Below are positions 49,801-60,156 of a stretch of DNA of 64,000 bases, piece by piece (position 1 is the stretch's first letter; every line of letters starts with the position of its first letter). The stretch lies in contig CAADRB010000013.1 of assembly GCA_900708905.1 (NCBI GenBank), positions 129,442-193,441 on the forward strand. Direction: 5' to 3'. This DNA is from Hymenolepis diminuta (lineage: Eukaryota > Platyhelminthes > Cestoda > Cyclophyllidea > Hymenolepididae). Made by a program: the position numbers and the translations under genes. The notes under the pieces are model-generated. The model had not been told where the DNA came from, searched no databases, and saw nothing but the letters and a program-made list of their open reading frames with translations.

Positions 49801-52106
49801 GCTTTCCCTTACTATCAGACACATTTGAACAGATTGAGGTAAAGAAAATACAAGTAAAAACAAGTCTTTGTCCTTGAAAATCATCTACTATAAATCCCAA
49901 CCGAGAGCTCTGGAAATCTCAATGAATAAACTTTTAAGAATGGAATGTTTCTAACCGCACCTGGACCTAGGTAGAATTATAGGATCCAAGACCGAAATCC
50001 CTCTCCCTCCCTCCTCCCCTCTCCCCCAGTTTCTCATCTTTCTCATTCCCTTCAGTAAATATAATATTGAAGCTGTGTGCCCCATGTCCAAATCGTATCT
50101 TAGATACCTCCTTTTGTTTAAACACAAGCCTTCTTTCATAAAAACGCCGGCAGCTAAAATAGGAAAGGAATTTACTTCTGAAATGCCAAATAACGCTTCG
50201 CTTAACTACGATTAGTATAACTTTTTTCCGACCAAAATTCATTCCTCTCATTCTGCCAACTGAAGTGTCAAATTAATCACCTTACTAGCATTTACCGGAA
50301 TATGACACGTCATTTTAAATCATTTTGCCAGATTTGCGACATTTAATCGGAATACTAACGGTGTTGTACTGTTTAACTATAGACCCATACAAGGACCTGT
50401 GAACCATCGATTAGTTGTTGAGGCTTGCGACCACGGAGTTCAACCAAAATGCACCTCGTCACCTCCTATCCAAATTGCGGTATCTGAAGATGCAAAACTT
50501 GCCGGAGATGGAAATTCAGGAGTTGTTGGAGGAAGTGGAGGGGTACTGTCTTCGACAAACGGAGGACTTGGTTCGCGTAGTTTAGATCGATCGAACTCTG
50601 ATCCCCGATACTCAAATTTAGACGGATTCTATGGAGGATTTTATGATCAGGCTCCGCCGCCACATCGTGTTGAAGTTATTGCAGCTTGTCTTGTCGTCGT
50701 ATTCGGGGTTTTACTTCTTGCTGCGATAGTTCTTGTCTGTCTTCTGAAACGGCGTCCACTGGTGAATGGACAACACCAAAGAGGTCAGCAGCATCCTCAT
50801 AACCAACAACAGAGGTTTGATTATGCCTGCACTCCGCTGTGGAATTGCCAATGGTCTCTCTTCAAACACCAGAAGAATGCGAATTCAACCGGTAAGCGCG
50901 GAGCCCAACATTACGGCCCAAATCAAGTCCAGGAAGGCATGAATGATCCTCGCTTCTCTGATGCTCAGAGTATTGGATCTTCCGTGGCGAAAGGAATGCT
51001 TTCTACGGACTCGATTACAAACGCATTGGAAGAGGAAAAGAAACCGCTTTACTATGATGTGAGTTATTCTTATTTTGAAGAATGTATATTCTTGTAATAC
51101 GATAACCATTAATACATCAAGTAGAATATGACATTCATATAGGTCTCGCTTGGAACAGAAATGGAAGATGATAAAATTTCAATCTAGGCGGTCAGAGAGT
51201 GGTTGGTCACGAAACACTGCAGGGACTGAGCCAATGTTGATGAGGATAAATAGAAAATCGAAAGCTGAACCCAATCAGAAATGTAAAATGTCCCCCATAT
51301 TAGATGGCGAGTCAAGTATAAGTGAAGGGGTTTAATATAACCCTAAACTGGAAATCCATTATAAAATCTAAATGACCCTACTTCTGTTTTAGGGACTTGG
51401 AGTTCTAGCTTTGGACTCAATGGGTCATCGAGGAATGCGTCAGCCAGTAGAGTATTCCACAGGCGGTGGCAACGGAGGAATGCAAGTTCCTGTTGTCTTC
51501 ACAGGAAATCCGCCACGTGTGTACGGAACCCTTCCGGTCGTTTCCACAATCCTTTCTGACGGTCACAATGCTGGCGGTACGCTAATGGCAAGACCTGGTT
51601 TCCATCAGAGATCTCGGGCTCACCCCCAAACGAACATTACTCCCCCTTCACCAGACTATCAAAGTCTAGACCAGCTCGCTTCTCGATCTGTGTGGCAGAC
51701 TGGTGGTGTAGATATGTTCACTTCTCCAAGAAATAATCGACAAATCAATAACCTCCCACCTTCAACGTCTACTTCTAGTTATGGATGTCTCATCGACCCA
51801 CCTCGAAGAAATAATTACTACGAGGTGTCTAATAACACGTCAACAAATCAAGGTCATAGACAAAGGAGCGCTACTCTAGGACGTCTTGTTGCCATGACAG
51901 AAGAAACAGATAACGAGGAGGAAGGGGGGCAAATGGGAGGAGGCAAACGAAGACAGGGCATGTTGGGGTCTTCTAATAATGCGACCACCAGATCTTACTC
52001 ACAATTACAAGCGACTACAGCGGGAAATATTGAAGAAAGTGAAGAAGATAGGGATCGGCCAACGAGGTATACTTATCAGGCAATTAGAGAAGCAAGCTTT
52101 GTGTAA
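36681..52106 (+). CDS. Protocadherin-like cell-adhesion receptor (five exons, 1416 residues)
   Basis: Exons 36681-37823, 42240-42497, 45443-46902, 50383-51058 and 51393-52106 join in frame with phases 0, 0, 2 and 0. The protein has a signal peptide (about 1-22) and seven extracellular cadherin repeats. Calcium-site linkers are DINDNSP 146-152, DFNDHAP 275-281, DYNDEPP 406-412, DINDNPP 578-584, DVNDWPP 702-708 and DVNDNAP 876-882; the seventh repeat (about 884-993) has none. A Gly/Ser/Asn-rich stalk, a membrane helix (about 1050-1075) with KRR after it, and a tail of about 340 residues follow. LDRE and DxDxGxNA motifs occur in several repeats. Members mediate calcium-dependent adhesion at the plasma membrane. 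Single-pass layout, repeat number and lack of EGF or laminin-G domains favour a protocadherin over classical, Fat-type or Flamingo cadherins. The tail contains no motif I recognise from vertebrate protocadherins. It ends ASFV. Confidence 0.93.
37824..42239 (+). other. Intron 1 of the protocadherin-like gene
   Basis: 4.4 kb, GT-AG. It contains SINE copy E in antisense orientation (about 41675-41855). The open frame at 41010-41282 lacks an ATG and good flanking splice sites, and is not treated as an exon. Confidence 0.8.
41675..41855 (-). repeat. tRNA-derived SINE, copy E (in intron 1)
   Basis: Read on the minus strand it has GCACACTCAGTGAGAGGAATGACCA, trimmed here to its core TCAGTGAGAGGAATGACC, then ACTGATTGACTCTGACTAAT, GGCAGAATTCAAGTTTCTC, GGAGGCTCC and a GCGTGGGAAAGCGC end. 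The same blocks occur in the same order in copy C at 52.6 kb. Confidence 0.72.
42240..42497 (+). CDS. Protocadherin-like exon 2: end of EC3 and start of EC4
   Basis: It encodes residues 382-467. The acceptor is TTTTAAAG|GTTTTGG and the donor GTCCAG|GTATGT. It completes EC3 (VLAVDGAP, then the DYNDEPP linker) and starts EC4 after an Asn/Gly-rich insert (about 421-445). Confidence 0.92.
42498..45442 (+). other. Intron 2 of the protocadherin-like gene
   Basis: 2.9 kb, GT-AG. A G-rich GGGA microsatellite lies near 43590. The open 126-codon minus-strand frame at 43926-44306 starts at a non-ATG codon and resembles no family. Confidence 0.8.
45443..46902 (+). CDS. Protocadherin-like exon 3: rest of EC4, EC5, EC6, most of EC7
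   Basis: It encodes residues 468-953 plus two bases of Arg954. The acceptor is TCTTCAG|GTTTCTG and the donor ACTAG|GTGAGT. EC4 has a long Ser/Gly-rich insert (about 490-545). EC6 has an insert (about 753-797) holding RVKR before Asp773, a furin-type site. EC5 is the most canonical repeat. Confidence 0.95.
47521..47680 (+). repeat. tRNA-derived SINE, copy D (in intron 3)
   Basis: Blocks GAGGTCGACGCCCATTGG, AGTGAACGGAGTGGCCAAC, GGTTAGCATTGACCAGGAG, GAGTTCTCAGGAAGGCTCC and a TCTCTGCTAACC end follow the family order. The tRNA-like head is truncated or diverged. Confidence 0.65.
49900..50115 (-). repeat. Unnamed dispersed repeat R2, copy 2 (in intron 3)
   Basis: The reverse complement matches 14860-15060, including AAGATACGATTTGGACA, TGCGGTTAG and GAGATTTC in the same order. 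A purine-rich (GGGAGGGA-type) expansion lies in the middle of this copy. Confidence 0.55.
50383..51058 (+). CDS. Protocadherin-like exon 4: end of EC7, membrane helix, start of tail
   Basis: It encodes from Arg954 to Asp1179. The acceptor is CTATAG|ACCCATA and the donor TATGAT|GTGAGT. EC7 ends with VVEACDHG and PPIQIAVSE without a DxNDN linker. A Gly/Ser/Asn-rich stalk leads to the helix VEVIAACLVVVFGVLLLAAI and a basic stop-transfer KRR. Confidence 0.93.
51059..51392 (+). other. Intron 4 of the protocadherin-like gene
   Basis: 334 bases, GT-AG, much shorter than the others. If it were retained, translation would end 12 codons after Asp1179 (stop at about 51095), removing the last 237 residues of the tail. 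This is a possible alternative form but there is no evidence for it here. Confidence 0.8.
51393..52106 (+). CDS. Protocadherin-like exon 5: distal cytoplasmic tail and stop
   Basis: It encodes residues 1180-1416. The acceptor is TGTTTTAG|GGACTTGG. It is low in predicted structure, rich in Ser, Asn, Gly and Arg, with two acidic clusters (TEETDNEEEGG and EESEEDRD). It ends EASFV, a Ser-x-Val class I PDZ-ligand pattern, then TAA. Confidence 0.9.
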   Translation, partial: GLGVLALDSMGHRGMRQPVEYSTGGGNGGMQVPVVFTGNPPRVYGTLPVVSTILSDGHNAGGTLMARPGFHQRSRAHPQTNITPPSPDYQSLDQLASRSVWQTGGVDMFTSPRNNRQINNLPPSTSTSSYGCLIDPPRRNNYYEVSNNTSTNQGHRQRSATLGRLVAMTEETDNEEEGGQMGGGKRRQGMLGSSNNATTRSYSQLQATTAGNIEESEEDRDRPTRYTYQAIREASFV

Positions 52107-52503
52107 ATAACCACCCTCTCTCCTCAAAAATCGATATTGTACTCTCATCTCTTTACATTCTCTTTTGAATCTCAATGTGTCAATACGTTCTGCTCCCGTC
52201 TTCTCGGGCTTTTGGTAATTATTATTACTACAACTTTTATTTGCGACTGTATTAATAACAATCGATATACACGAAATCAAAATGAGTTCTACTTTGGATT
52301 GCGGGTCAAGTGACGGATATATCTAAAAACCAGTAGGTAGAGAGAGTGAGCCGATAAAAAGCGAAGGGAGGTTGAATTTGGTAGGAAGATCTTGTTATGG
52401 TAAAATGAATTGTATGCCTGTTAATGATTATTAGTTGATAATCGCATTGTCCAAATGAGTACACCAGGGGTTGAGACCGAAGGTGCATTGAATGAAAATG
52501 TGG

Positions 52504-52519
52504 NNNNNNNNNNNNNNNN
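52504..52519. other. Assembly gap (16 N)
   Basis: Undetermined bases about 400 bases after the protocadherin stop codon, followed by a G run. Confidence 0.99.
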
Positions 52520-52580
52520 GGGGGAAGAGGGAATGCGTGAGCTGTGCTGGATAAACGTAAGCACTGGAATATTTTAGTAA

Positions 52581-52770
52581 AAGAGCGTTTTCTGACGCTC
52601 CTCTTGGGGTAGAGAGTGGCATCACAGGGCCTTCCTGGAGAGAAACTCGGATTCTGCCGCCCTCCATCTTAGCCAGGGTTAATCAGTGTTTCTGGTCATT
52701 CCGTTCACTGGTTATGCTCCTATGGGTGTCTAGCCCATAACCTCTGACACAGCAGACGAGCACGGTGACC
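52581..52770 (-). repeat. tRNA-derived SINE, copy C (3' flank of protocadherin gene)
   Basis: Read on the minus strand: a GAGGTTATGG B-box relic, CAGTGAACGGAATGACCAG, CACTGATTAACCCTGGCTAA, GGCAGAATCCGAGTTTCTCT, AGGAAGGCCC and an AGCGTCAGAAAACGCTC end. It is the best-preserved body of the family in this window. Confidence 0.75.
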
Positions 52771-52774
52771 AATA

Positions 52775-54900
52775 TGCCATCGAACATAATGATTTTTTGC
52801 AAAGCCACATACGATATGATGATAGAGAAATGAGGCAACACGTAGATCGATAATAATTTTGAGGAGTATGCAGAAAAAGCATCCTTTAGTTGTAAGAATT
52901 TTTCTGCAACTTCTAAGAGTTTGAATAATTTTTTCAAAAGAACTTATACAGGAAGTGAACGGAATGAATATACCATTTATCCCTCCACACCAGAAACGAT
53001 AATATTATTTTCGTTCACGGCAAGGCAAAAAGTGCTTAATTTTTTGTTGTGGGAGAGCATCCAAGCACAAGGAACGATAAAACAGTTTAAAACGGGTCAA
53101 AGGAAGGGATCATATAAAACAGGAAATTAAAGTCACGTAACCAGAAGATTCGTACAGAATTTGACATTTGAATTCAAACTGCACGTTCTTCAATTTTGTG
53201 TGTAATCCAATGCTACAAGACCCAAAGTTTCATTGTTCAAATTTTACAAACACGAAGTTTAGTGTTTATTGAACAGCTGATGAATTTAGACGGTAGGTCA
53301 ACCACTTCAGATAAAGATGAACTGAAATGACAAGACCAACCCTTCTTGATTAAATAATAACAGTCGATGAGCACTGGACATTACAGACAAGCATTTGCTA
53401 CAGTCTAGGAGACGAGCCGTGAAATTTGAATTTCGGAACGTGAACTGGCCATTCAATAAGTGTTGTGCAACTGGAATTCAAAAATCAAATAAAGTAAGAC
53501 TCCTTAATACCTTGGCGTTGTTCCCAACATCATTTTGATCCCCTCTTCTTCGTCATTTGTTGGACTTTCTGTTAACCGAGTAATGGTTAATATATTAAAA
53601 TATCTGTTAGTAGTGGGGGCAACTAACAATTATTTATGTTTTTCTAATTCCAGACTGCCACTATATTTGAATAAATATCCAATAAATAAACCAAAAATTT
53701 ATCAATGCTCTATTCAAACGCGCAAGGTCTCATCGTAAACATGCTGAGTTTCGGTTAGACAATTGAAATAATACTTGTCTACCTTTCTCTTACAGTAACT
53801 CTTCACTATTAATCTTCAAACGTGTTGAAGGAGAATCATTACCAACGGTCAACTTGGATAAAGCTAAGATATCTTGGAACCGTTCCCATTCTCTCATTTC
53901 TCGCGTTGGCTAGATTTAACTCGTGGTGTTGACCACTAACATCACTGGAAAGTATTTTCTAACATGAAACACGTGTATATTTTGGGCGGGATAGAGTAAC
54001 ATTCTGGAGTCTCCTTGTTTAGGAACTCCCATCCAACATCCCTTGGTCATGCTGCTCACAACACATAATCATTGACAAACTTTGATGATTTGATGTTAGT
54101 GAAATTAAACTGCTCGGAAATGACTAAACTCCTTTCTTGATGGTAGGTGGTACTTTGGATTTCTTAACAGCGACCTGCGTAGAAAATACAAACCAAATTG
54201 TTTATCGCCGGACTACCATATGAGACTCCAAATTCACTGATCATTTGTGCGCCCACGTATGATACTTAAGACTGCTGAATTGATACTACCCCACTTTAAA
54301 AAAGTACCAAAACGCTAATGCGATAATTGCAGAGGTTTATTGAACCTCATTAGCAAAACTGAAAACTGTGCGTCGGAGTGAGATAGAAGCCGGTCTTGTG
54401 AAATAACAGTTATTTTCATTTTAACCTCATGGTATTATAATTTCTAGGGGGTCAAAAAACAATCCTGATAACAATGAGTTACGGTTTTCTAAGCCAATAA
54501 GCGTATATTTAACAACAAGAAAACATCAATCATAGTTAGATCAACATGTCTGAAAGACGTCAAACTATATCCAGCCATAAAAGCATGTAATAGTTGATTG
54601 ATCACTCTGTTGTGTCAACAGCTGATTATTACATTAAAATGGCAACCATTTCACTTGATCAATTTAAAGCCAGTCTGCCATTATTGTGACCTGAAGAACT
54701 CACTCAGATTTAGTCGTCCGACGTGATCCTCATAAGTGAACACGGTGTAGTCTGAGATATTGCGTCCACTGGCCAACATGTGATCAAATTCAAAGCTCAT
54801 GTTTTGTCCCTTTCCACTATCTTGTTCTCACACTTTCCCTGAATGTTTAACTTCTGTCAAGAACCATAGGGCACCCAGCAGACTTATCCATTTCTCCCTT
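52775..54900. other. Intergenic DNA with no supported gene
   Basis: AT-rich DNA with short unrecognised open frames only. Confidence 0.45.
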
Positions 54901-54904
54901 TCGG

Positions 54905-55035
54905 TTTTTGGCTCCTTTCAATAAACCTTGCTCACTACAATCTTGCTTACCCTCCATCTTGCTTTGTGATTAAGATAGTAATAAGTTGGAAGAGTGATGG
55001 CTTAGACGGACTCTAAATTCAAAGCTAACCCCTTC
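54905..55035 (+). repeat. LTR-like dispersed repeat, copy 2
   Basis: It matches 10265-10400. AATAAA at about 54921 fits an LTR polyadenylation signal in its R region. GTTGGAAGAGTGATGG follows. The open minus-strand frame at 55105-55296 next to it (DLVVDTVVRHEDVNQSYEFC) may be element-derived but I cannot assign it. Confidence 0.45.
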
Positions 55036-55324
55036 TTCAATACCATCCCTCTATCAAGCACTGTCACTCAAAGTTAACTGACACCGGATACTCATGATTG
55101 ACATCTACTGCTGCGTCTCTGGCAAGATGTTGCAGAATTCGTACGATTGATTGACATCTTCATGTCTGACGACTGTGTCAACAACCAGATCACAGAGAGA
55201 ATACTGATCAGTATCAGCAAACTTGGTTACTGTGGTACCCAGGTTCCCACTGTCATGATGACTTGAGTACGACCGACCGTTCCTCCCTGTTGGCAAGTGT
55301 TTTGTCTGTCTAATTGATCACTTA

Positions 55325-55485
55325 ACTTCCAAACCTGTTTAGGGAGGTGTTTTCCAACACTCATTTTGGGTTGAGCGATTTATTCAATGCGGTTAACCAT
55401 TCCACTCACTGGATGTGCACGGATAGACATCGAACCTGCGACGCCTTATTTCACAGACAAACAGGTTAACCGCTACGCCACCATC
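55325..55485 (-). repeat. tRNA-derived SINE, copy A (best tRNA-like head)
   Basis: On the minus strand the head starts GGTGGCGTAGCGGTTAACC (55482-55464), containing an A-box-like TGGCGTAGCGG. The B-box-like GGTTCGATGTC lies at 55436-55426, at tRNA-like spacing. CAGTGAGTGGAATGG follows as in the other copies, and then the body diverges. The two boxes form an internal RNA polymerase III promoter in intact SINEs. Confidence 0.75.
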
Positions 55486-56264
55486 TATATAACACTTGTA
55501 ACCCACTCACTAAAGTACGATTTGATCTAGTTAAGAGGTGTTCTCTCTGGGTCCTCCCAATACGTTACCGATAGGAGCTATTTAAACGGCTTCCTGGCAT
55601 TGTTTAGTAGTAAGGAAATTCACAATTCAATTAAATAAGAGATTCAGGAAATATTTAAAAATCTGTTGACTGCACTGCAGTCTACTCAGCAAAAGACAAT
55701 AAAAAGCCAGGGACACCCACAGTTTAAGGCGTAGCCAAAATAATGCAAGCTTTGATAAATGTACGTATTTGCTTTGTTACCGTTGCTATACCTCCCTACC
55801 AACTTTGCATACACTAAATTCTTCAGTGAAAATTAAAATTAAACCGAACAATTTAATTATTATGGAACTAAAGTGTATATTTCTACCTTTTTCTATTAAG
55901 ACAAGGCAAAAAGGTGAAAATAAATCTACGGCTAGCATGTTAAATTAAATTGGTGGAACGCGGAATGAATCTATATTTATGGTAATGCATAATATGCACT
56001 CCGTATGGCTGTCGGGTTTCGAATTAATGAAGGGAGAAGGTAAACTTCGTATATAAATAGGGATAATCAATTTTCTTCCAATGGACAAATGTGACAGTCA
56101 GTAGACAGACCAGCATTAAAGTCAATAATCCCCAACTTTGATACATTCTGAGTGAGGTAAAGATGGCAAATTTTGCATAAAAGAAGGAAATAGTCAAGAG
56201 TTGGGAGAGAATTTGGAAAAAGGAAAGGTTATTTTAAAACAGCTACTGAGCTTTTTCTTTAACA

Positions 56265-56475
56265 TCTTGCCGGGGTTCGAATCATTATTGAAGAGGAAAG
56301 GGCATCAAATCGCGGGTTTGATGTTCATCGATGCATACTGACTGAGCGGAACGGCCAACTCCAATGGTTAAGTCCGGCTAATAATGGGAGTGGGAAAGAT
56401 TCGAGTTTCTTATCAAAGAGGCTCCATAATGCCATCACTCTAGAGAAAATAAGTGTCGGGAAAGCTCTCCTAGTG
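56265..56475 (+). repeat. tRNA-derived SINE, copy B
   Basis: GGGTTTGATGTTC (B-box relic, about 56314) is followed by GACTGAGCGGAACGGCCAAC, GGTTAAGTCCGGCTAATAA, GATTCGAGTTTCTTATC, GAGGCTCC and a GTGTCGGGAAAGC end. A second B-box-like GGGTTCGAATC lies about 40 bases upstream, perhaps from a nested head. Confidence 0.68.
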
Positions 56476-56479
56476 CGAA

Positions 56480-58900
56480 TTGACAAAGCACTCTAAATGT
56501 ACGAAATATGAAATGCAATCTATCCCTCTAAATATGTACTCCAGCGTCATTTTCCGAAGTCTTTTATGGGATAATATTATTCCCTTTTGAAAAGTTAACG
56601 CCCATTTGAAGGCCTTCAATTTAAGCTGAAAATGAATGGACGACAACATACATTTCAAGCATTTGGTCTTAAAGATGGAGAGGAACTGTAGCAACTTAAC
56701 TTTTGATCGATTTTCACATTTTTAGTTTATTTCAAATTTGAAGTGCATGCACCCGCGTTAATCTTCCCTCCCTACTGAATGAAAATCAGTCAATCCTCTC
56801 GTACTGATTTCTCCGTCTTTTCGCAGCAAACATCTGAAGCATAATAATATGATAATTTTTCTCACAAGGTTCTCTCACAGAAATACAATTCAATACATTC
56901 CTGTGCAAATTTGGTTCCAGTGCTGCATTTTTTCAAATCTCCATTCAAAATGCAACAAAGACCGATAACTGTCACGTCAAGGACTCAAGCTCACTACAGA
57001 AATCTTCTATTTTCAAAGTTCTTCTCGCCCTTTCCCCTTATTTACACTTGAAGTTACACCACTGATGTCATCAAAAGGGATGCCAAAGAGGGATAAGCAC
57101 TTCCCACTGACTGATTCTCTGACTTAAATATATATTTCTCCTTTGTGAATTAGCTTTTTCGACGACCAAAATAACGTTCAATTGAGACTTTCAAATGAAA
57201 TTAGCAATCACTAGAACAACCAACGTTAAATGACCCACTTTTTTACAAAACCTTTTACTACCTTCTTGCTTATTTATTTATTTATTATTTATTTGCATTA
57301 TATTGCACTCTTTTAGCATTTTTTGATGAGGAGTTCCTTCAAAGTGTCTGACATTTCGCAATAACATTCGTTATACAGATAGCCAACCTTATGCCTAACC
57401 ACAGGTCATAAATTCTCATTCACTTCTTTCTGTTGAAATGCCAACACTTCAACGCCTGCCCATCAGTCTACATTTGCTCGAAAAAAGGTTCTTCTGAATT
57501 CATTCTCTAATTAATTCCTTATGCTGCAAAATCAAACAAACCAAAAGTTATTTTAAAAGAAATGCCCAAACCTCATACTGATCAAGAATTTGAATTAAAC
57601 GAATCAATAAAACAAAACAAACAACAATTTATTTCAAATTTTAAAATTATTATAAAATTTATGATTATTATTGTGAATAACAATTATTCACAAAGTGCTG
57701 GAAATTAAAATCACTCTAAAAGGGCCTCAATTAAATTAATTTGGCATAAATTGATTCCACTTTCCTTCAAGAGTATCAGATATTAAACCACAGCGCGTTC
57801 AAATTCGATCCCCATCCAAAAAGTATAAATCAATACGAAAGGAGACAGGTAATCAATCAGATTTGTCGCAAATATAATCTTGTAGAGGCTGATAATCTGT
57901 GAGCCTAAACCAGGATCTAGAAATTTGTCCCACCGTTTTATTCGATGGTAAAAGAAATTGACGTCTTAAGTCTCCTTCATCACTTTAAGTGATTCAAATC
58001 AATGCAGAAGCACCCAATTCCTCCACAGACTACCGCATTTAATAATCCTGTCCGTTTCTTCAACATTATATTTTATGTTTATATCGGCTACCTTCTCCAA
58101 CTCGATGGGCATTGTCTGGAGTAAAATACCTTTCTACGCAGTGTCTACCGGCTAAGGAGAGCGGACAGGAAGGAGAGAGACGGAGATACCGGATGTGCGT
58201 CGACTTTTTTGTTTTCACGTCAAATTCTGTCGGAAAAAGGTAGCCTTCCTGCGGAAGACTGAGAATTCACAATCTGAACACAACTGTGGGCCTCTTGCTG
58301 TCACTGTTGGATGATAACAACAGAATTATTAGCAAAAAAGTGTGTTTATAGAAATTTTGTGGTTTGTGCCTTTTCCTCCTCTTTTCTGTAAATGTATATT
58401 TGGTCTAGAGTGCTATAACATGGTTTTACAAGCGGATTTCAGTTTAGTTTAGTGCAAGATGATGAAGGAAAGGAAAGGTGGAGTAATGAATGCATTTAAT
58501 TTAGTGGCAAAGATAATATCTTATCGTCCTCTTACTTGTTAAACGTTGTCAGCATATCAGATGCAATGGGTTCGATATCCAACTGCAGCTATTTGGTTGG
58601 AACAGGTCAACAATAAGAGTGGCAGAATGCAAAATCTATCGTTAGAAGGATTTCAAAAAATCGTCCTATGAATGTTGGGAATTACGACATTCTTAACAAT
58701 TGGTACTTGCATGTTTAAACTTTGTCATAACAGGGAACGCAGTAAAAATGAGGAGAGGAGAAGTTGGGAGCGATTGTCTTTAAAATGGTCTGATTTTCAA
58801 TTTATTACAATCTTCACCGTACAACGAGATAGAAGAAAGCAGTGTTACAACGAGTTTTCCAGTTTCATGCAGGAAACTGCATAATAAAGTACTCGAATAG
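56480..58900. other. Intergenic DNA with no supported gene
   Basis: AT-rich. A TATT-type simple repeat lies near 57270. GGTTCGATATCC near 58570 is B-box-like and could be the remains of another SINE head, but the body is not convincing. Confidence 0.45.
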
Positions 58901-58904
58901 GGGA

Positions 58905-59135
58905 ATGATGAAATCAGGGCATCAAGTATCTTACGTTATTCGAATTTTAAAGATAATGAATGGTACATATTCCTATAAGGAGTACAGTTTACTTTACAAT
59001 GTTCCACCGTTCAGATTTCATGATTTGACTCCCAGGTTCATATACGAGATTATGTCCACGTTGTTCAGATCTTGTTGACCGGTTGATTTAATTCTGTGAC
59101 CGAATAGGTCATCTCGGTTTGTTTGCGCATAATGA
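58905..59135 (+). repeat. Unnamed dispersed repeat R1, copy 2
   Basis: It matches 15960-16165 in order: TGAAATCAGGGCATCA, TCTTACGTTATTCGAA, GAGATTATGTCCACG, TTGTTGACCGGTTGA, ATTCTGTGACC and TTTGTTTGCGC. Confidence 0.55.
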
Positions 59136-60156
59136 CCATGAGGAGATAGATGTGACCAGTAATGACTTTTAAACTATATGAGAAGGGGTTGAATAAGGTC
59201 TCAAAAAATGCATTTGTGCTCTCAAACATTTAATAATGGTAAAAGGGAGATTAAATGAAATTTTTACAGACCCCATGCCTCAAACTGTCAGATCTATCCT
59301 GATGAATGTCAAAGGGAAGTTTGCCTAGCACATTTACGTAATATTTAATAATTAATTAGAATGCTTTCTATAAATATTTATGGCTAAAGCCTAATTATAG
59401 CTTGATATTAACAGAAGATATATTTAAATTTCCCCAATGGACAGCCTAGATCCCTGTTGTCTGGAGTGATTACTGCAATTCCAAAAATTATATTGGTTAG
59501 TGTAGCACATTAGACTATCGATTCCATAAATGGATGTTTACTCAAACAATAAATATGGAATAAATTTACCGACTCCGCCTTATCTTAATGATAACCTCGA
59601 AACCGAGAACTTTAGGGTTGTCAATTGTATCCATTTCCCATTTTTGACATTAAGCTGAAACAAATCAAAAGGCAGTGGAAATTAGTTACTTTGATGATCT
59701 CACTAACTGGGACTCTTGAGATGAATGTTAAATTACATCTTAAATACAACTAAGCCCACAGTTAAGATGAATCGATTTGGAATAGTTGAAAGTCTCAGCT
59801 TTACCAACTGCTTGATATCAATTTCTACACAGTTGTGGTCCAAGGAAGTCTAGTATCTACCGCTACGATTTATGTGCCTACTAGATATTGCTAGGCTACA
59901 GTTGGGCTAAGACCTGCGGCGAGAGATGGCAGAAGTGAAAGCACTCCAAGGCACTTTACAACTCAACAAATACCATGTATGAATGCAAGTCGTCTTTATA
60001 TTAAAGATGTCGAATGTCTAAATAATTTTTGTTCCAGTTAAGTGGCAAAAGCAGCTTGTAGCCACACATTAATAAAAATGATGGATGATTTAAAGACCAT
60101 GGAGGATAATCTGTTGGGAGAGTGATTTGCGTGGATCCTAATTAGGAAACCTCATA

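Larger units (their letters stand above)
46903..50382 (+). other. Intron 3 of the protocadherin-like gene
   Basis: 3.5 kb, GT-AG. It contains SINE copy D (47521-47680, sense) and repeat R2 copy 2 (about 49900-50115, antisense). No exon is recognised inside it. Confidence 0.8.

Noticed and set aside
51150..51335. Open frame in intron 4 as an alternative exon
   Set aside because: The acceptor-like TCATATAG at about 51141 leads, in the gene's frame, to a stop after 14 codons; the open frame is in another phase.
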